Position numbers and translations under genes: made by a program | From: Chitinophaga pinensis | GTDB lineage: Bacteria; Bacteroidota; Bacteroidia; NS11-12g; UBA9320 | NCBI GenBank assembly: GCA_945907065.1 | Contig: CAMDSC010000024.1 | Coordinates: 1-34,745 of the forward strand | Direction of reading: 5' to 3' | DNA length: 34,745 nt | In this document: one piece after another, positions 24,149 to 33,263 of the stretch | Position numbering within the stretch: the stretch's first letter is position 1 | Layout of the letters: every line of letters starts with the position of its first letter | Notes under the pieces: model-generated | Seen by the model: the letters and a program-made list of their open reading frames with translations, nothing else | What the model was told of the DNA's origin: nothing | Databases searched by the model: none

Positions 24149-26092
24149 TTAACTAAAAAAATTAAACCAAAGTATTTCCAAATCCTTACCAATTGAATAA
24201 TAACGGGCATATTGGTAGTTTAGGTTATTTACGATTTCGGGGTCTTTAATTATAACTTTCATAATTTGAGTTGGATGATAAATGGCATCGTTAATGGAAG
24301 GAAGCAATGCATTTTCGGGTGATGGAGCATAACCAACCCACGATTTTTTTCCTGTAAATACTTCAATAGCTGAATACCATTTGTTGGGTCTGTTTTTAAC
24401 AAATACAAACCAAACAGGGCATAGTAAAATAAGGATTAACGATGAAGCGATATCAAATAATCGCTTTTTTTTAAGGGTTGAAGAATCTGCTAATCTCAGA
24501 GTTATTTCTTCAGTAAAAAATTCCCCAGAACTGTTTTTGGAATGGCTGCCGATTATAAACGAACTGGCTTCGGGAGCTATTTTGTAATGAACTTTTTTAG
24601 GTCCCAGTTTAACCATCCAATTTAAAATGGACTTTGCTGAAATATCTTTACTGCAAAAAACAATTTCTTCAGCTTTAAACACGTTTACAATCTCTTCCAA
24701 TTTTTCACTAGTACCTAGGATATTTATACCCCCTTCGCTTTTTTCGGTAAGTACAAATCCAATAAAGTCTAAACCTTTAGTTGATTTGTTGAGCATTTCA
24801 TAAATACGGTTCGATTCTTCAAATCCACCTACAATTATCAATTTATTGGAGGCTGAATTGGTAAGGCTAAATTTACCTAAACTCAAATAATTGGAAAGTA
24901 AGCGGGTAAATGTCATTTCAATAATGGCCCATAATGAACCTAATATTATCAGTCCTCTCGAAAACCTCAAATTTTCGGGAAACAAACCGTATACAGCAAG
25001 TATTGCAATGGTAGCAATCGCTATTCCCCGAACAATATTTTTTAATAAAAACGGCCTTTCATATCCTTGACTAAAAAAAGTAATGGCCACCCAAAAAGCA
25101 ATGTAATAAGGCACATGAATGGTCATCAACTCTTTGGGGTAATGTTTTATGAATTTTATATGCTCTTCCCAATACGATTTTAGAAAATACATTCCTGCAA
25201 AAAGCAAAACCATATCCAGAAGTGGAAGCCACCAACGGCTAAAAAATCGATAAACCAAAGCCGCAAAAGCTCTTAGATAAATAAAAGTATTTATTAAAAA
25301 AATGAGTAGACTCGATTTACTTCCCTTGTAGTGTTTGCGGGCAAAGATAACCATAGCCTGATAAAATATTTTTACATAATTGGCACTTCCTTTTTTGGTG
25401 CTTTCGCCCTTATAATGGATAATAGAAGTTTCGGGGAAATAGTAATTTTTATATCCACCCTTTATAATCCGGTAGGATAGGTCAATGTCTTCACCATACA
25501 TAAAAAAGGCCTCATCCAACAAACCTACTTTTTCTAAAGCTTCGCGCCTCATAAACATATATGCACCAGCCAAAACCTCAACTTCATTCGTTTCATTTTC
25601 AGGCAAAAATCCCAAATGATAGCGTCCAAACTTTTTGGATTTTGGAAACACTTTATTTAACCCGAACATTTTATAAAGGGCAACTTCAGGTGTTGGCAAT
25701 CCACGTTTAGACTCAGGTAAAAAATGGCCACTGCCATCTACCATTCTCACACCCAAAGCTCCTGCATCGGAATGGTTATCCATAAAAGCGATGCACTTTA
25801 AAAAACTGTCTTCTTCAACTACTGTATCTGGATTTAACAGAAGAATATATTCGCCTTTGGATACCTTAATGGCTTGATTATTAGCTACCGAAAAACCGGT
25901 ATTTAGAGAATTGGCAATCAGATTTACCCAATCAAATTTTTGGTTGACCATTTCCACACTACCATCTACCGAGTTATTATCAACCACCCAAACTTCACCA
26001 TCAATCCCTATCATTGCCTTTTGAACCGCCTTAAGGCATTGCTCCAAAAAGTATTTTACATTGTAGTTAACAATAATGACCGATAGTTTCAC
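24149..26092 (-). CDS. GT2 glycosyltransferase fused to a degenerate sugar-transferase-like region
   Basis: A 647-residue membrane enzyme. The N-terminal GT2 domain (about 1-230) has S-V-I-I-V-N-Y-N, D-N-N-S at 38-41, N-P-D-T at 87-90 and the acidic G-E-D-I-D near 200; it is a rhamnosyltransferase-like GT-A fold. Four or five membrane segments follow (about 250-400). Next is a Rossmann-like part (about 415-545, I-I-V-G-G-F-E) resembling the CoA_binding_3 region of WcaJ-type enzymes. Last is a K-R-L-F-D-I-A-S-S-L-I hydrophobic helix like that of polyprenyl-phosphate sugar transferases, but without their catalytic core. The start is GTG 26092: the longer ORF (to 26224) contains a TAGTTTTG box and overlaps the rimP promoter. 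It probably acts in surface polysaccharide synthesis. Confidence 0.85.
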   Translation of the reverse strand: MKLSVIIVNYNVKYFLEQCLKAVQKAMIGIDGEVWVVDNNSVDGSVEMVNQKFDWVNLIANSLNTGFSVANNQAIKVSKGEYILLLNPDTVVEEDSFLKCIAFMDNHSDAGALGVRMVDGSGHFLPESKRGLPTPEVALYKMFGLNKVFPKSKKFGRYHLGFLPENETNEVEVLAGAYMFMRREALEKVGLLDEAFFMYGEDIDLSYRIIKGGYKNYYFPETSIIHYKGESTKKGSANYVKIFYQAMVIFARKHYKGSKSSLLIFLINTFIYLRAFAALVYRFFSRWWLPLLDMVLLFAGMYFLKSYWEEHIKFIKHYPKELMTIHVPYYIAFWVAITFFSQGYERPFLLKNIVRGIAIATIAILAVYGLFPENLRFSRGLIILGSLWAIIEMTFTRLLSNYLSLGKFSLTNSASNKLIIVGGFEESNRIYEMLNKSTKGLDFIGFVLTEKSEGGINILGTSEKLEEIVNVFKAEEIVFCSKDISAKSILNWMVKLGPKKVHYKIAPEASSFIIGSHSKNSSGEFFTEEITLRLADSSTLKKKRLFDIASSLILILLCPVWFVFVKNRPNKWYSAIEVFTGKKSWVGYAPSPENALLPSINDAIYHPTQIMKVIIKDPEIVNNLNYQYARYYSIGKDLEILWFNFFS

Positions 26093-26116
26093 AAAAAGAA
26101 TATAGTGGTTGGCTTG

Positions 26117-26124
26117 CAAAACTA
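26117..26124 (-). promoter_or_regulatory. -7 box of the GT2 fusion gene
   Basis: Reads TAGTTTTG on the minus strand, 24 bases before the GTG start. It lies inside the longest possible ORF, which supports the shorter start. Confidence 0.5.
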
Positions 26125-26217
26125 TAAAATAGTATGGATTAGAAAGTATATTTAATTGAAATCCTTTGATTCTATTGCTTTTGTTATATGAAATATTCAA
26201 TAAATTGTAGTACTCCT

Positions 26218-26248
26218 TTTGCATAAATTAAATAAAAGGCTATATTTG
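26218..26248 (+). promoter_or_regulatory. Promoter of rimP-nusA-infB
   Basis: TTTG at 26218-26221, a 19-base spacer and TATATTTG at 26241-26248: a full match to the Bacteroidota pattern. The expected transcript start is near 26255, giving a leader of about 47 bases. Confidence 0.7.
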
Positions 26249-26267
26249 CAGCGAAATAGAGGATGTT

Positions 26268-26293
26268 AAAGAGGGGATAGATTCCCCTTTTTT
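26268..26293 (+). terminator. Terminator-like hairpin in the rimP leader (possible attenuator)
   Basis: Stem GGGGA (26273-26277) with TCCCC (26283-26287), extended by A-T and G-T pairs, around the loop TAGAT, and followed at once by six T's. It lies downstream of the promoter and nine bases before the rimP ATG. The upstream gene is on the other strand, so it does not end any plus-strand gene. Confidence 0.6.
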
Positions 26294-26301
26294 GTTGAAA
26301 T

Positions 26302-26763
26302 ATGGTTAATCTAGTATCAAAATTAAAAGACTGGTCAACTGATTACCTGCAAGGGTCGGATGAGTTTTTGGTAGATATTGAAAATAAGCCGGGTTCCAGC
26401 AAATACAGAGTGGTAGTAGATGGAATTGAAAGTATTACGATAAAGCGATGTGCAATGTTAAGCCGTTATTTATCAAAGCAAATGGATGAGGATGAAAGTA
26501 TAGATGAGGATGATTATTTTACGTTTGAAGTATCATCACCGGGAGCTGACAGGCCTTTGAAACTGCAAAAGCAATATTACAAACACATTGGAAGACAACT
26601 GGAAGTTGAAACTTTGGATGGAGAAAAAAGTACAGGGAGTTTGATAAGTGTAGACGAAGATAAAATTATTATAGAAGTAGAGGTTTCTAAAAAAGAGACA
26701 GCTGCTAAAGATATTGAATTTAAAAATATTAAAGAAGCAAACGTTATTATTTCATTTAAATAA
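26302..26763 (+). CDS. rimP: Ribosome maturation factor RimP
   Basis: A 153-residue cytoplasmic protein needed for maturation of the 30S subunit. The N-terminal domain (about 1-85) has the L-V-D-I-E and I-T-I-K-R-C-A-M-L-S-R-Y-L pattern. The family hallmark, F-E-V-S-S-P-G-A-D-R-P-L, is near residue 73, and a C-terminal SH3-like domain starts near 90. Length is normal. It is the first gene of the conserved rimP-nusA-infB order, with its own well-formed promoter and a terminator-like hairpin in the leader; nusA follows after 11 bases. Confidence 0.95.
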   Translation: MVNLVSKLKDWSTDYLQGSDEFLVDIENKPGSSKYRVVVDGIESITIKRCAMLSRYLSKQMDEDESIDEDDYFTFEVSSPGADRPLKLQKQYYKHIGRQLEVETLDGEKSTGSLISVDEDKIIIEVEVSKKETAAKDIEFKNIKEANVIISFK

Positions 26764-26774
26764 AGAATAAAAAG

Positions 26775-28013
26775 ATGAGTTTAGGAATTGGATTAGTTGA
26801 ATCGTTTTCGGAGTTCAAGGAATTTAAAAACATTGACCGTGCCACCATGATTCGCGTTATGGAAGACGTGTTTCGCAGCATGCTAAAAAGACGCTATGGT
26901 GACGATAGCAATTTTGATGTAATTGTGAATGACAAAACGGGGGATGTGGAAATTTACCAACGCCGCCTTATTGTGGACGAGGGAGAAGTAGAAAACGATA
27001 TTTCAGAAATTGCATTATCGGATGCCCAAAAGATGGAGCCCGATTTTGAACTGAATGAAGAAACTTATGAAGAAGTAACTATGGAAGCTTTTGGTCGTCG
27101 GTCTATCCTAGCAGCTCGTCAAACCTTAATTTCAAGAATACTTGAACTTGAGAAAGACGAAGTTTACAAGAAATATAAAGACCGAGTTGGTGAAATTATT
27201 ACCGGTGAAGTTTACCAAATATGGAAAAAGGAATTGATGGTATTGGACGATGAAGGAAATGAGTTGATATTGCCTAAAGGCGAAATGATACCTCGTGACT
27301 TTTATAAAAAAGGCGATACTTTAAAAGCCATCGTTTTGCGTGTGGAAATGAATAATGCTTTACCAAAAATAGTTTTATCACGTACTGCTCCAATGTTTCT
27401 TGAACGATTATTTGAACTGGAAGTGCCAGAAATATTGGATGGATTAATAACCATTAAAAAAGTAGTGCGTGAACCTGGAGAAAGAGCCAAAGTAGCTGTA
27501 GAAAGTTACGATGATAGAATTGATCCTGTTGGTGCATGTGTGGGTATGAAAGGTTCAAGAATTCATGGTATAGTAAGGGAATTGCGCAATGAAAATATTG
27601 ATGTGATAAACTATACAACCAACACTCAATTGTTTATTACTAGAGCTTTAAACCCTGCTAAAGTATCATCTATCAATATTGATGAAAACTCTAAACGTGT
27701 TGCGGTTTATTTACCATCTGATCAGGTTTCGTTAGCCATTGGAAAAGGTGGATTTAATATAAAACTTGCAGGTAAACTTGCAGGTTATGAAATAGATGTT
27801 TACCGTGAAGATTCAGAAGATGAATACGATGTAGATCTTGAAGAATTTAACGATGAAATAGATGAATGGATTATTGAGGAGCTAAAAACTATTGGGTTGG
27901 ATACGGCCAAGAGTGTTTTAGCCACGTCAAATGAAGATTTGGTTCGTCGGACTGAATTGGAAGAAGAAACAATTGTTGAGATTAAAAAAATATTGGAAGC
28001 TGAGTTTAGCTAA
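26775..28013 (+). CDS. nusA: Transcription termination/antitermination protein NusA
   Basis: A 412-residue RNA polymerase-binding factor that governs pausing, termination and antitermination. The N-terminal RNAP-binding domain (about 1-135) is followed by an S1 domain (about 138-200, G-E-I-I-T-G-E-V). KH1 and KH2 follow (about 205-350), with V-G-M-K-G-S-R and I-G-K-G-G-F-N as RNA-binding loops. An acidic C-terminal segment (about 350-412) ends in a helix-hairpin-helix-like stretch (L-K-T-I-G-L-D-T-A). It lacks the two long acidic repeats of the E. coli protein, as in most bacteria. It lies in an operon between rimP and infB. Confidence 0.96.
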   Translation: MSLGIGLVESFSEFKEFKNIDRATMIRVMEDVFRSMLKRRYGDDSNFDVIVNDKTGDVEIYQRRLIVDEGEVENDISEIALSDAQKMEPDFELNEETYEEVTMEAFGRRSILAARQTLISRILELEKDEVYKKYKDRVGEIITGEVYQIWKKELMVLDDEGNELILPKGEMIPRDFYKKGDTLKAIVLRVEMNNALPKIVLSRTAPMFLERLFELEVPEILDGLITIKKVVREPGERAKVAVESYDDRIDPVGACVGMKGSRIHGIVRELRNENIDVINYTTNTQLFITRALNPAKVSSINIDENSKRVAVYLPSDQVSLAIGKGGFNIKLAGKLAGYEIDVYREDSEDEYDVDLEEFNDEIDEWIIEELKTIGLDTAKSVLATSNEDLVRRTELEEETIVEIKKILEAEFS

Positions 28014-28021
28014 AATATTAA

Positions 28022-28076
28022 GTTATTAAGTTATTTTGAAATTAGCTTTAATGTAATTAACCAATAACTAAATAAC
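28022..28076. repeat. AT-rich inverted repeat after nusA
   Basis: Arms of 14 bases (28022-28035 and 28063-28076) pair with one mismatch; the left arm is itself a near-tandem of AAGTTATT. The loop is 27 bases. Confidence 0.6.
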
Positions 28077-28107
28077 CAGATTAGGATTATGAACACGAAT
28101 AAATTAA

Positions 28108-28148
28108 ACTGAAGGACTATGGCCATATAGGGAAATGCGTCCTTCTGT
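28108..28148 (+). other. Hairpin upstream of infB
   Basis: GAAGGAC (28111-28117) pairs with GTCCTTC (28139-28145), with two more pairs outside a T-T mismatch. The 21-base loop contains the palindrome TATGGCCATA. No strong T-run follows, so it looks more like a leader structure or processing site than a terminator. Confidence 0.45.
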
Positions 28149-28191
28149 AAGTTTTTAAATTTAGACTATTAAAAAAGGGACAGAACAGAAG

Positions 28192-31059
28192 ATGCCAGAA
28201 GAAAAATCATACAGGTTAGCCAAAGTAGCTGGAGAGCTTGGGGTAGGTGTACATACAATAGTAGAACACTTGCAAAAGAAAGGTGTGAAATTGGAAGACA
28301 CCAAACCCAATGCAAAAATTGACCAGGCTGCATACCAAATCCTTCTGCAGGATTTTCAGTCTGATAAAAAAACAAAAGATCAGTCGAAAACCATCGAGGT
28401 TCAGATGAAACGTGATAGGGAACAACATCTTGAAAATGTTTCTTCAAAACCAAAACCCGCTGCTGATGAAGTGGAAGAAGATACTTTTTTTGTAAAAGAT
28501 CTGGGTTCTACCAAAAAACCAATTTCGAGTAAGGACGAAAAACCGCAGGAAATAATAGAAGAAAAACCTGTAGAACCCGCAACAGAAAGACCCAAAGTAG
28601 AAGGTCTTAAAATTTTGGGTAAAATTGATTTATCTAAAAAACCTGCAAAACCTGCAGAACCGATTGTAGTAAACGAAGAAAAACAGGAAATTGTAATTGA
28701 AGAAAAACCCATCATAAAGGTTGAAGAAAAACCAGAAATAATTACCAAGGTTATAGTTGAGGACATACCCGAAATAGCTGAGCAGGCAATAATTATAGAA
28801 GCCAAGCCGAAGGTTGAAGAAGTTGTGATAGTTGAGGAGGAAGTTGCAATAGAAAAAGTTGAATTAAAAGTTGAAACAATTGAAGATACGGAAGATGAGG
28901 ATAAAGTAATAAAAGCCAATGCCCCTAAGTTAAAAGGCTTATCTGTAATGGGCAAAATTGTGATACCAGATCCTATTGTAAGGAAAAAGGTAGTAAACGA
29001 GGATGCTCAAAAGAAAAAACGCAAACGAAAATTAACTGCAGAAAAGATTGACACCAAAGCTGTAGGAAATCAATTTGTAAAAAAACCTGAACTTAAACCT
29101 GACCATAAACCAGCCCCTGGAACCCGCCCTAAAAAGGATGAAGTAAGTGGCAAACAGGTTCAAGAGCAAATGAAGCAAACCTTTGCTAAAATTGGTACTC
29201 AAAAAAATAATGCTCAAGGTGGAAGAATAAGACAACAAGCAAGAAAAGATCGAAAATCAAAATTCCTTGCACACCAGGAAGAGCAAGTAGTTAGGCGTGA
29301 AATTCAGAGCAAAATAATACAAGTAACAGAATATGTTACAGCCAATGAATTAGCTTCATTAATGAATGTGAAGGTGAATGATATTATCACTACCTGTTTT
29401 TCATTAGGCATGATGATTTCTATAAATCAACGATTGGATGGTGAAGTCATTAACTTATTGGCCGAGAATTTTGGTTATGAAGTTGAATTTGTTTCAGCGG
29501 ATGTGCAAGAAGATATTATTGAAGAAATAGACGACCCTAAAGATCTTTTAGAACGACCTCCAATTGTAACAATTATGGGTCACGTGGATCATGGAAAAAC
29601 ATCGTTACTTGATTATATACGCAGCACCAATGTGATAGCAGGTGAAGCAGGTGGAATAACACAGCACGTTGCTGCTTATGAGGTAACAATGGCCGATGGA
29701 AAAAACATCACATTTGTTGATACTCCGGGTCACGAAGCTTTTACAGCGATGCGTGCAAGGGGAGCCAAAACTACAGATATTGTAATTGTTGTAATAGCTG
29801 CTGATGATAGTGTAATGCCACAAACAAAGGAGGCTATTGCACATGCTCAGGCAGCACAAGTGCCAATAATTTTTGCTTATAATAAAATTGATAAAGATGG
29901 GGCAAATGCTGATAAAATAAGAGAGCAATTATCTGCCATGAGCATATTGGTTGAAGAGTGGGGTGGTAAATATCAAAGTCAGGAAATTTCAGCCAAAAAA
30001 GGACTCAATATTGATAAACTTCTCGAAAAAGTAATACTTGAATCTGAATTACTTGAACTCAAGGCTAATCCTAATAAGCGAGCCAAAGGAACTGTAATGG
30101 AAACGCATCTTGATAAAGGAAAAGGAGTAGTAGCTACACTTTTGGTTCAAGAAGGCACTCTTAAAGTTGGTGATTTTGTACTTGGAGGAAGCCATTATGG
30201 TAGAGTAAGAGCTTTATTAAACGAAAGAGGACAACGAATAACTAAGGCTGGTCCATCTACACCAGTAAGTGTTCTTGGTTTTCAAGGAGCACCGCAAGCT
30301 GGAGATATTTTTAATGTATTTGAAGATGAATCCAGTGCCAAGGACATTGCCAACAAACGGACTCAACTGCAGCGGGAACAAGGAATCAGAGCTTCTAAGC
30401 ATATAACCTTAGAAGAAATTGGACGCCGATTGGCTGTAGGTTCGTTCAAAGAATTGAAGCTTATTGTAAAAGGAGATGTGGATGGCTCGGTAGAGGCATT
30501 GAGCGATTCGTTATTAAAATTATCGAAAGAAGAAGTTCAGGTAAGTGTAATTCATAAAGGGGTTGGACAAATTACCGAATCCGATGTATTGTTGGCCTCC
30601 GCTTCGGATGCAATAATAATAGGGTTCCAGGTAAGGCCTGCTCAAAGTGCTAAAAAATTAGCGGAAGATGAGGAAATAGAAATCAAAACATACTCAGTAA
30701 TTTATCATGCTATTGAGGAAATAAAAGCTGCCATTGAAGGTATGCTTGACCCTGAATATGTGGAAGAAATTACTGCTAATATTGAAGTTCGTGATGTGTT
30801 TAAAATTACCAAAGTTGGTACTGTGGCAGGAGCTTATGTGTTGGATGGAAAAGTAGAGCGAAGCAATAAAGTACGTATTATACGCGATGGTGTGGTGGTT
30901 CACGAAGGTGAAATTGACACTTTAAAACGTTTTAAAGACGATATGAAAGAAGTTTCTAAAGGGTATGAATGTGGTGTTCAGATTAAAAATTATAACGACC
31001 TTAGAATTGGTGATATTTTAGAAACCTTTAAGCAAGTAGAGGTGAAACGAAAAGGGTAG
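28192..31059 (+). CDS. infB: Translation initiation factor IF-2
   Basis: A 955-residue GTPase that brings initiator tRNA to the 30S subunit and promotes subunit joining. The first 50 residues form the IF2_N-type helical domain ([12 protein letters not shown]). A low-complexity Lys/Glu/Val/Pro linker follows (about 70-370), then a second N-terminal module near 385. The G domain begins at residue 463 with G-H-V-D-H-G-K-T (G1), followed by G-G-I-T-Q-H (G2), D-T-P-G-H-E (G3), N-K-I-D (G4) and S-A-K-K-G (G5). Domains II to IV complete the protein. A 178-base spacer with two hairpins separates it from nusA. Confidence 0.97.
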   Translation: MPEEKSYRLAKVAGELGVGVHTIVEHLQKKGVKLEDTKPNAKIDQAAYQILLQDFQSDKKTKDQSKTIEVQMKRDREQHLENVSSKPKPAADEVEEDTFFVKDLGSTKKPISSKDEKPQEIIEEKPVEPATERPKVEGLKILGKIDLSKKPAKPAEPIVVNEEKQEIVIEEKPIIKVEEKPEIITKVIVEDIPEIAEQAIIIEAKPKVEEVVIVEEEVAIEKVELKVETIEDTEDEDKVIKANAPKLKGLSVMGKIVIPDPIVRKKVVNEDAQKKKRKRKLTAEKIDTKAVGNQFVKKPELKPDHKPAPGTRPKKDEVSGKQVQEQMKQTFAKIGTQKNNAQGGRIRQQARKDRKSKFLAHQEEQVVRREIQSKIIQVTEYVTANELASLMNVKVNDIITTCFSLGMMISINQRLDGEVINLLAENFGYEVEFVSADVQEDIIEEIDDPKDLLERPPIVTIMGHVDHGKTSLLDYIRSTNVIAGEAGGITQHVAAYEVTMADGKNITFVDTPGHEAFTAMRARGAKTTDIVIVVIAADDSVMPQTKEAIAHAQAAQVPIIFAYNKIDKDGANADKIREQLSAMSILVEEWGGKYQSQEISAKKGLNIDKLLEKVILESELLELKANPNKRAKGTVMETHLDKGKGVVATLLVQEGTLKVGDFVLGGSHYGRVRALLNERGQRITKAGPSTPVSVLGFQGAPQAGDIFNVFEDESSAKDIANKRTQLQREQGIRASKHITLEEIGRRLAVGSFKELKLIVKGDVDGSVEALSDSLLKLSKEEVQVSVIHKGVGQITESDVLLASASDAIIIGFQVRPAQSAKKLAEDEEIEIKTYSVIYHAIEEIKAAIEGMLDPEYVEEITANIEVRDVFKITKVGTVAGAYVLDGKVERSNKVRIIRDGVVVHEGEIDTLKRFKDDMKEVSKGYECGVQIKNYNDLRIGDILETFKQVEVKRKG

Positions 31060-31171
31060 GTAAGTTAATGGGTTATTTTATTATTCTTTTTTTAACTGCG
31101 ATATATATATCCAATCTCTAATAAATTTATTTCTCTCCATTACTCAATTTACTTAGTAGCCAATTATCATC

Positions 31172-32215
31172 GTGTCTAAAACTGATATACGAACCCTCTC
31201 CTTAGAGCAACTCCAAAAGGAAATAAGTTCTTTGGGAGAACCTGCTTTTAAAGCTAAACAAATATTTGAATGGCTTTGGAAAAAGAGTGCCTTTAGTTTT
31301 GAGGAGATGACCAATCTTTCAAAACTATTGCGCGAAAAGCTTATTGAAAAATTTGAAATAAAGGCTGTAAAAATATTAACCCAGCAAAAAAGTAAAGATG
31401 GTACTATAAAATTAGCCTTCAAACTGTGGGATGATAATATTATTGAAGGGGTATTAATACCAACAGCTAGCCGCATGACAGCTTGCGTGAGCAGTCAGGT
31501 AGGTTGCAGCTTGAGTTGCAGTTTTTGTGCTACCGGTTTTTTAGAAAGACAACGAAATTTAGATGCCGCAGAAATTTATGATCAAGTGGTTTTAATAGGT
31601 CAGCTGGCTATAAAACATTACAATATTCCATTGAGCAATATTGTGTTTATGGGCATGGGCGAACCATTGCTTAATTATGCCAATGTGATGAAAGGCATTG
31701 AACATATTACCAAACCAGAAGGGTTGGGAATGAGTCCGCAGCGCATTACAGTGAGCACAGCCGGAGTTACCAAAATGATAAAACGATTGGGCGATGAAAA
31801 TGTAAAATTTAATTTAGCACTATCACTGCATGCTGCCAATAACGAACGACGCAGTTCTATAATGCCTATAAATGATACCAATAATTTAGAAATGCTGGTA
31901 GAAGCTTTGAATTATTTTCATGATAAAACAGGTACCCGGGTAACGCTTGAATATTGCGTAATAAATGATACCAACGACCACGAACAGGAAGCGATGGAAC
32001 TGGCTCAATTTGCCAAAAAGGTAAAATGCAAAATCAATCTTATTGAATACAATCCTATACAAATGGCAGATTTTAAAGCATCCTCTGCCGAAAAGATTGA
32101 AAAATTCGCCAAAATACTGGAGCAACAAAAGTTGATTGTAAATATTCGAAGAAGCCGCGGCAAGGATATAGATGCAGCTTGCGGGCAATTGGCTAATAAG
32201 ACAGAAAAAGTATAA
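31172..32215 (+). CDS. rlmN: 23S rRNA (adenine(2503)-C(2))-methyltransferase RlmN
   Basis: A 347-residue radical SAM enzyme that methylates C2 of A2503 in 23S rRNA and A37 in some tRNAs. The cluster motif C112-S-L-S-C116-S-F-C119 (CxxxCxxC) binds the 4Fe-4S centre. M-G-M-G-E-P-L-L-N-Y and a C-terminal A-A-C337-G-Q-L (methyl-carrying cysteine region) are present. The start is GTG at 31172; the next residues (S-K-T-D-I-R-T-L-S-L-E-Q-L) match a usual RlmN N-terminus and no ATG lies closer. No promoter box was seen in the 112-base gap after infB, so read-through is possible. The acyltransferase gene follows after 9 bases. Confidence 0.96.
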   Translation: MSKTDIRTLSLEQLQKEISSLGEPAFKAKQIFEWLWKKSAFSFEEMTNLSKLLREKLIEKFEIKAVKILTQQKSKDGTIKLAFKLWDDNIIEGVLIPTASRMTACVSSQVGCSLSCSFCATGFLERQRNLDAAEIYDQVVLIGQLAIKHYNIPLSNIVFMGMGEPLLNYANVMKGIEHITKPEGLGMSPQRITVSTAGVTKMIKRLGDENVKFNLALSLHAANNERRSSIMPINDTNNLEMLVEALNYFHDKTGTRVTLEYCVINDTNDHEQEAMELAQFAKKVKCKINLIEYNPIQMADFKASSAEKIEKFAKILEQQKLIVNIRRSRGKDIDAACGQLANKTEKV

Positions 32216-32224
32216 TTCATACAG

Positions 32225-33112
32225 ATGACAAGCCGACTTTTATATTACCTTGTTTTAAAACCCTTTTCTTATCTGCCACTAAGTATTCTTTATGGAATTT
32301 CAGACTTTTTGTATTTAGTACTTTATATAGGAATAAAATATCGCCAAAAGGTAGTAAGAACCAATTTGGTGAATTCATTTCCTGAAAAATCAATTGCAGA
32401 AATTGTTAAAATTGAGCAAGGGTTTTACAGTCATTTTTTTGACCTGATTGTTGAAAGTGTTCGATTATTTAGCAGCTCGGAAGCCGAACTGAAAAAGCGA
32501 AACAAAGTGCTGAACCCAGAGGTAATGGATGCATTGTATGATGAAGGAAAAAGTATAATACTTGTTGGTGGACATTATAATAATTGGGAAACCGGAGCTG
32601 CAATATTAAGTACACAGGTTAAGCATCATATTGTTGGTATTTATGCTCCATTAAGCAATCAATTTTTTAATACTGAAATTTTGAAAAGCCGTGAACGGTT
32701 TGGTATGGAAATGCTATCCAAAAAAATAGTGAAAGCTGGTTTTGAGCAAAATAAAGAAAAACTCACTGCTACTATTTTTGCCACCGATCAATCGCCAACC
32801 TACAGTAAAAGTGTACATTGGACTAAGTTTTTGAATCAGCCAACTGCCGTACTTTTAGGTTCAGAAGTTTTTGCAAAGGACTATGATTATCCTGTAGTTT
32901 ATATTTATGTATCAAAAGTTAAGCGCGGCTATTATGAAATGGAAGCAAAGCTGTTGGAGAAAAATCCTACCCAAACCCATGTTGGTGAAATTACAGAAAA
33001 ACACACCCGATGGCTTGAAAATCAAATAAACGAAACTCCTCAATACTGGCTTTGGACTCACAAACGCTGGAAACGAAAAATGAAAGAAGAAGATACATTT
33101 TACAAGCCATAA
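32225..33112 (+). CDS. LpxL/HtrB-type lysophospholipid (lipid A) acyltransferase
   Basis: A 295-residue membrane-bound acyltransferase of the LpxL/HtrB family that adds a secondary acyl chain to lipid A, or to a related lipid in Bacteroidota. An N-terminal hydrophobic segment (about residues 4-40) anchors it. The catalytic H-x4-D/E motif is H117-Y-N-N-W-E122, preceded by V-G-G. A-T-D-Q-S-P is at about 181-186, and W-L-W-T-H-K-R-W-K is near the end, as usual for the family. It lies 9 bases after rlmN and is probably co-transcribed. The exact acceptor is not readable from the sequence. Confidence 0.9.
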   Translation: MTSRLLYYLVLKPFSYLPLSILYGISDFLYLVLYIGIKYRQKVVRTNLVNSFPEKSIAEIVKIEQGFYSHFFDLIVESVRLFSSSEAELKKRNKVLNPEVMDALYDEGKSIILVGGHYNNWETGAAILSTQVKHHIVGIYAPLSNQFFNTEILKSRERFGMEMLSKKIVKAGFEQNKEKLTATIFATDQSPTYSKSVHWTKFLNQPTAVLLGSEVFAKDYDYPVVYIYVSKVKRGYYEMEAKLLEKNPTQTHVGEITEKHTRWLENQINETPQYWLWTHKRWKRKMKEEDTFYKP

Positions 33113-33233
33113 AAAAATATTTCTTTTAACATTTAGTAAAGTAACCCTGTTTTAGAACAAGGCATGTAAAAATTAAAAGAAAATAATTCCACATCTGCCA
33201 TTCACCTATTACTAGTTATTAGGATTAATTTGT

Positions 33234-33241
33234 TACGTTTG
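33234..33241 (+). promoter_or_regulatory. -7 box of the secreted TPR-like gene
   Basis: TACGTTTG, 22 bases before the ATG at 33264, in a 151-base intergenic gap. No clear -33 TTG. Confidence 0.45.
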
Positions 33242-33263
33242 AAACTCAATTAAACTTGACCTT

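Noticed and set aside
28089-28112. Seven-codon ATG frame before infB as a leader peptide
   Set aside because: Too short, with no regulatory codon run and no coupled terminator structure.
28401-28955. 184-codon minus-strand ORF opposite infB
   Set aside because: It mirrors the Lys/Glu/Val linker of IF-2 and gives a Ser/Thr/Ile-rich low-complexity product; a shadow of codon use.
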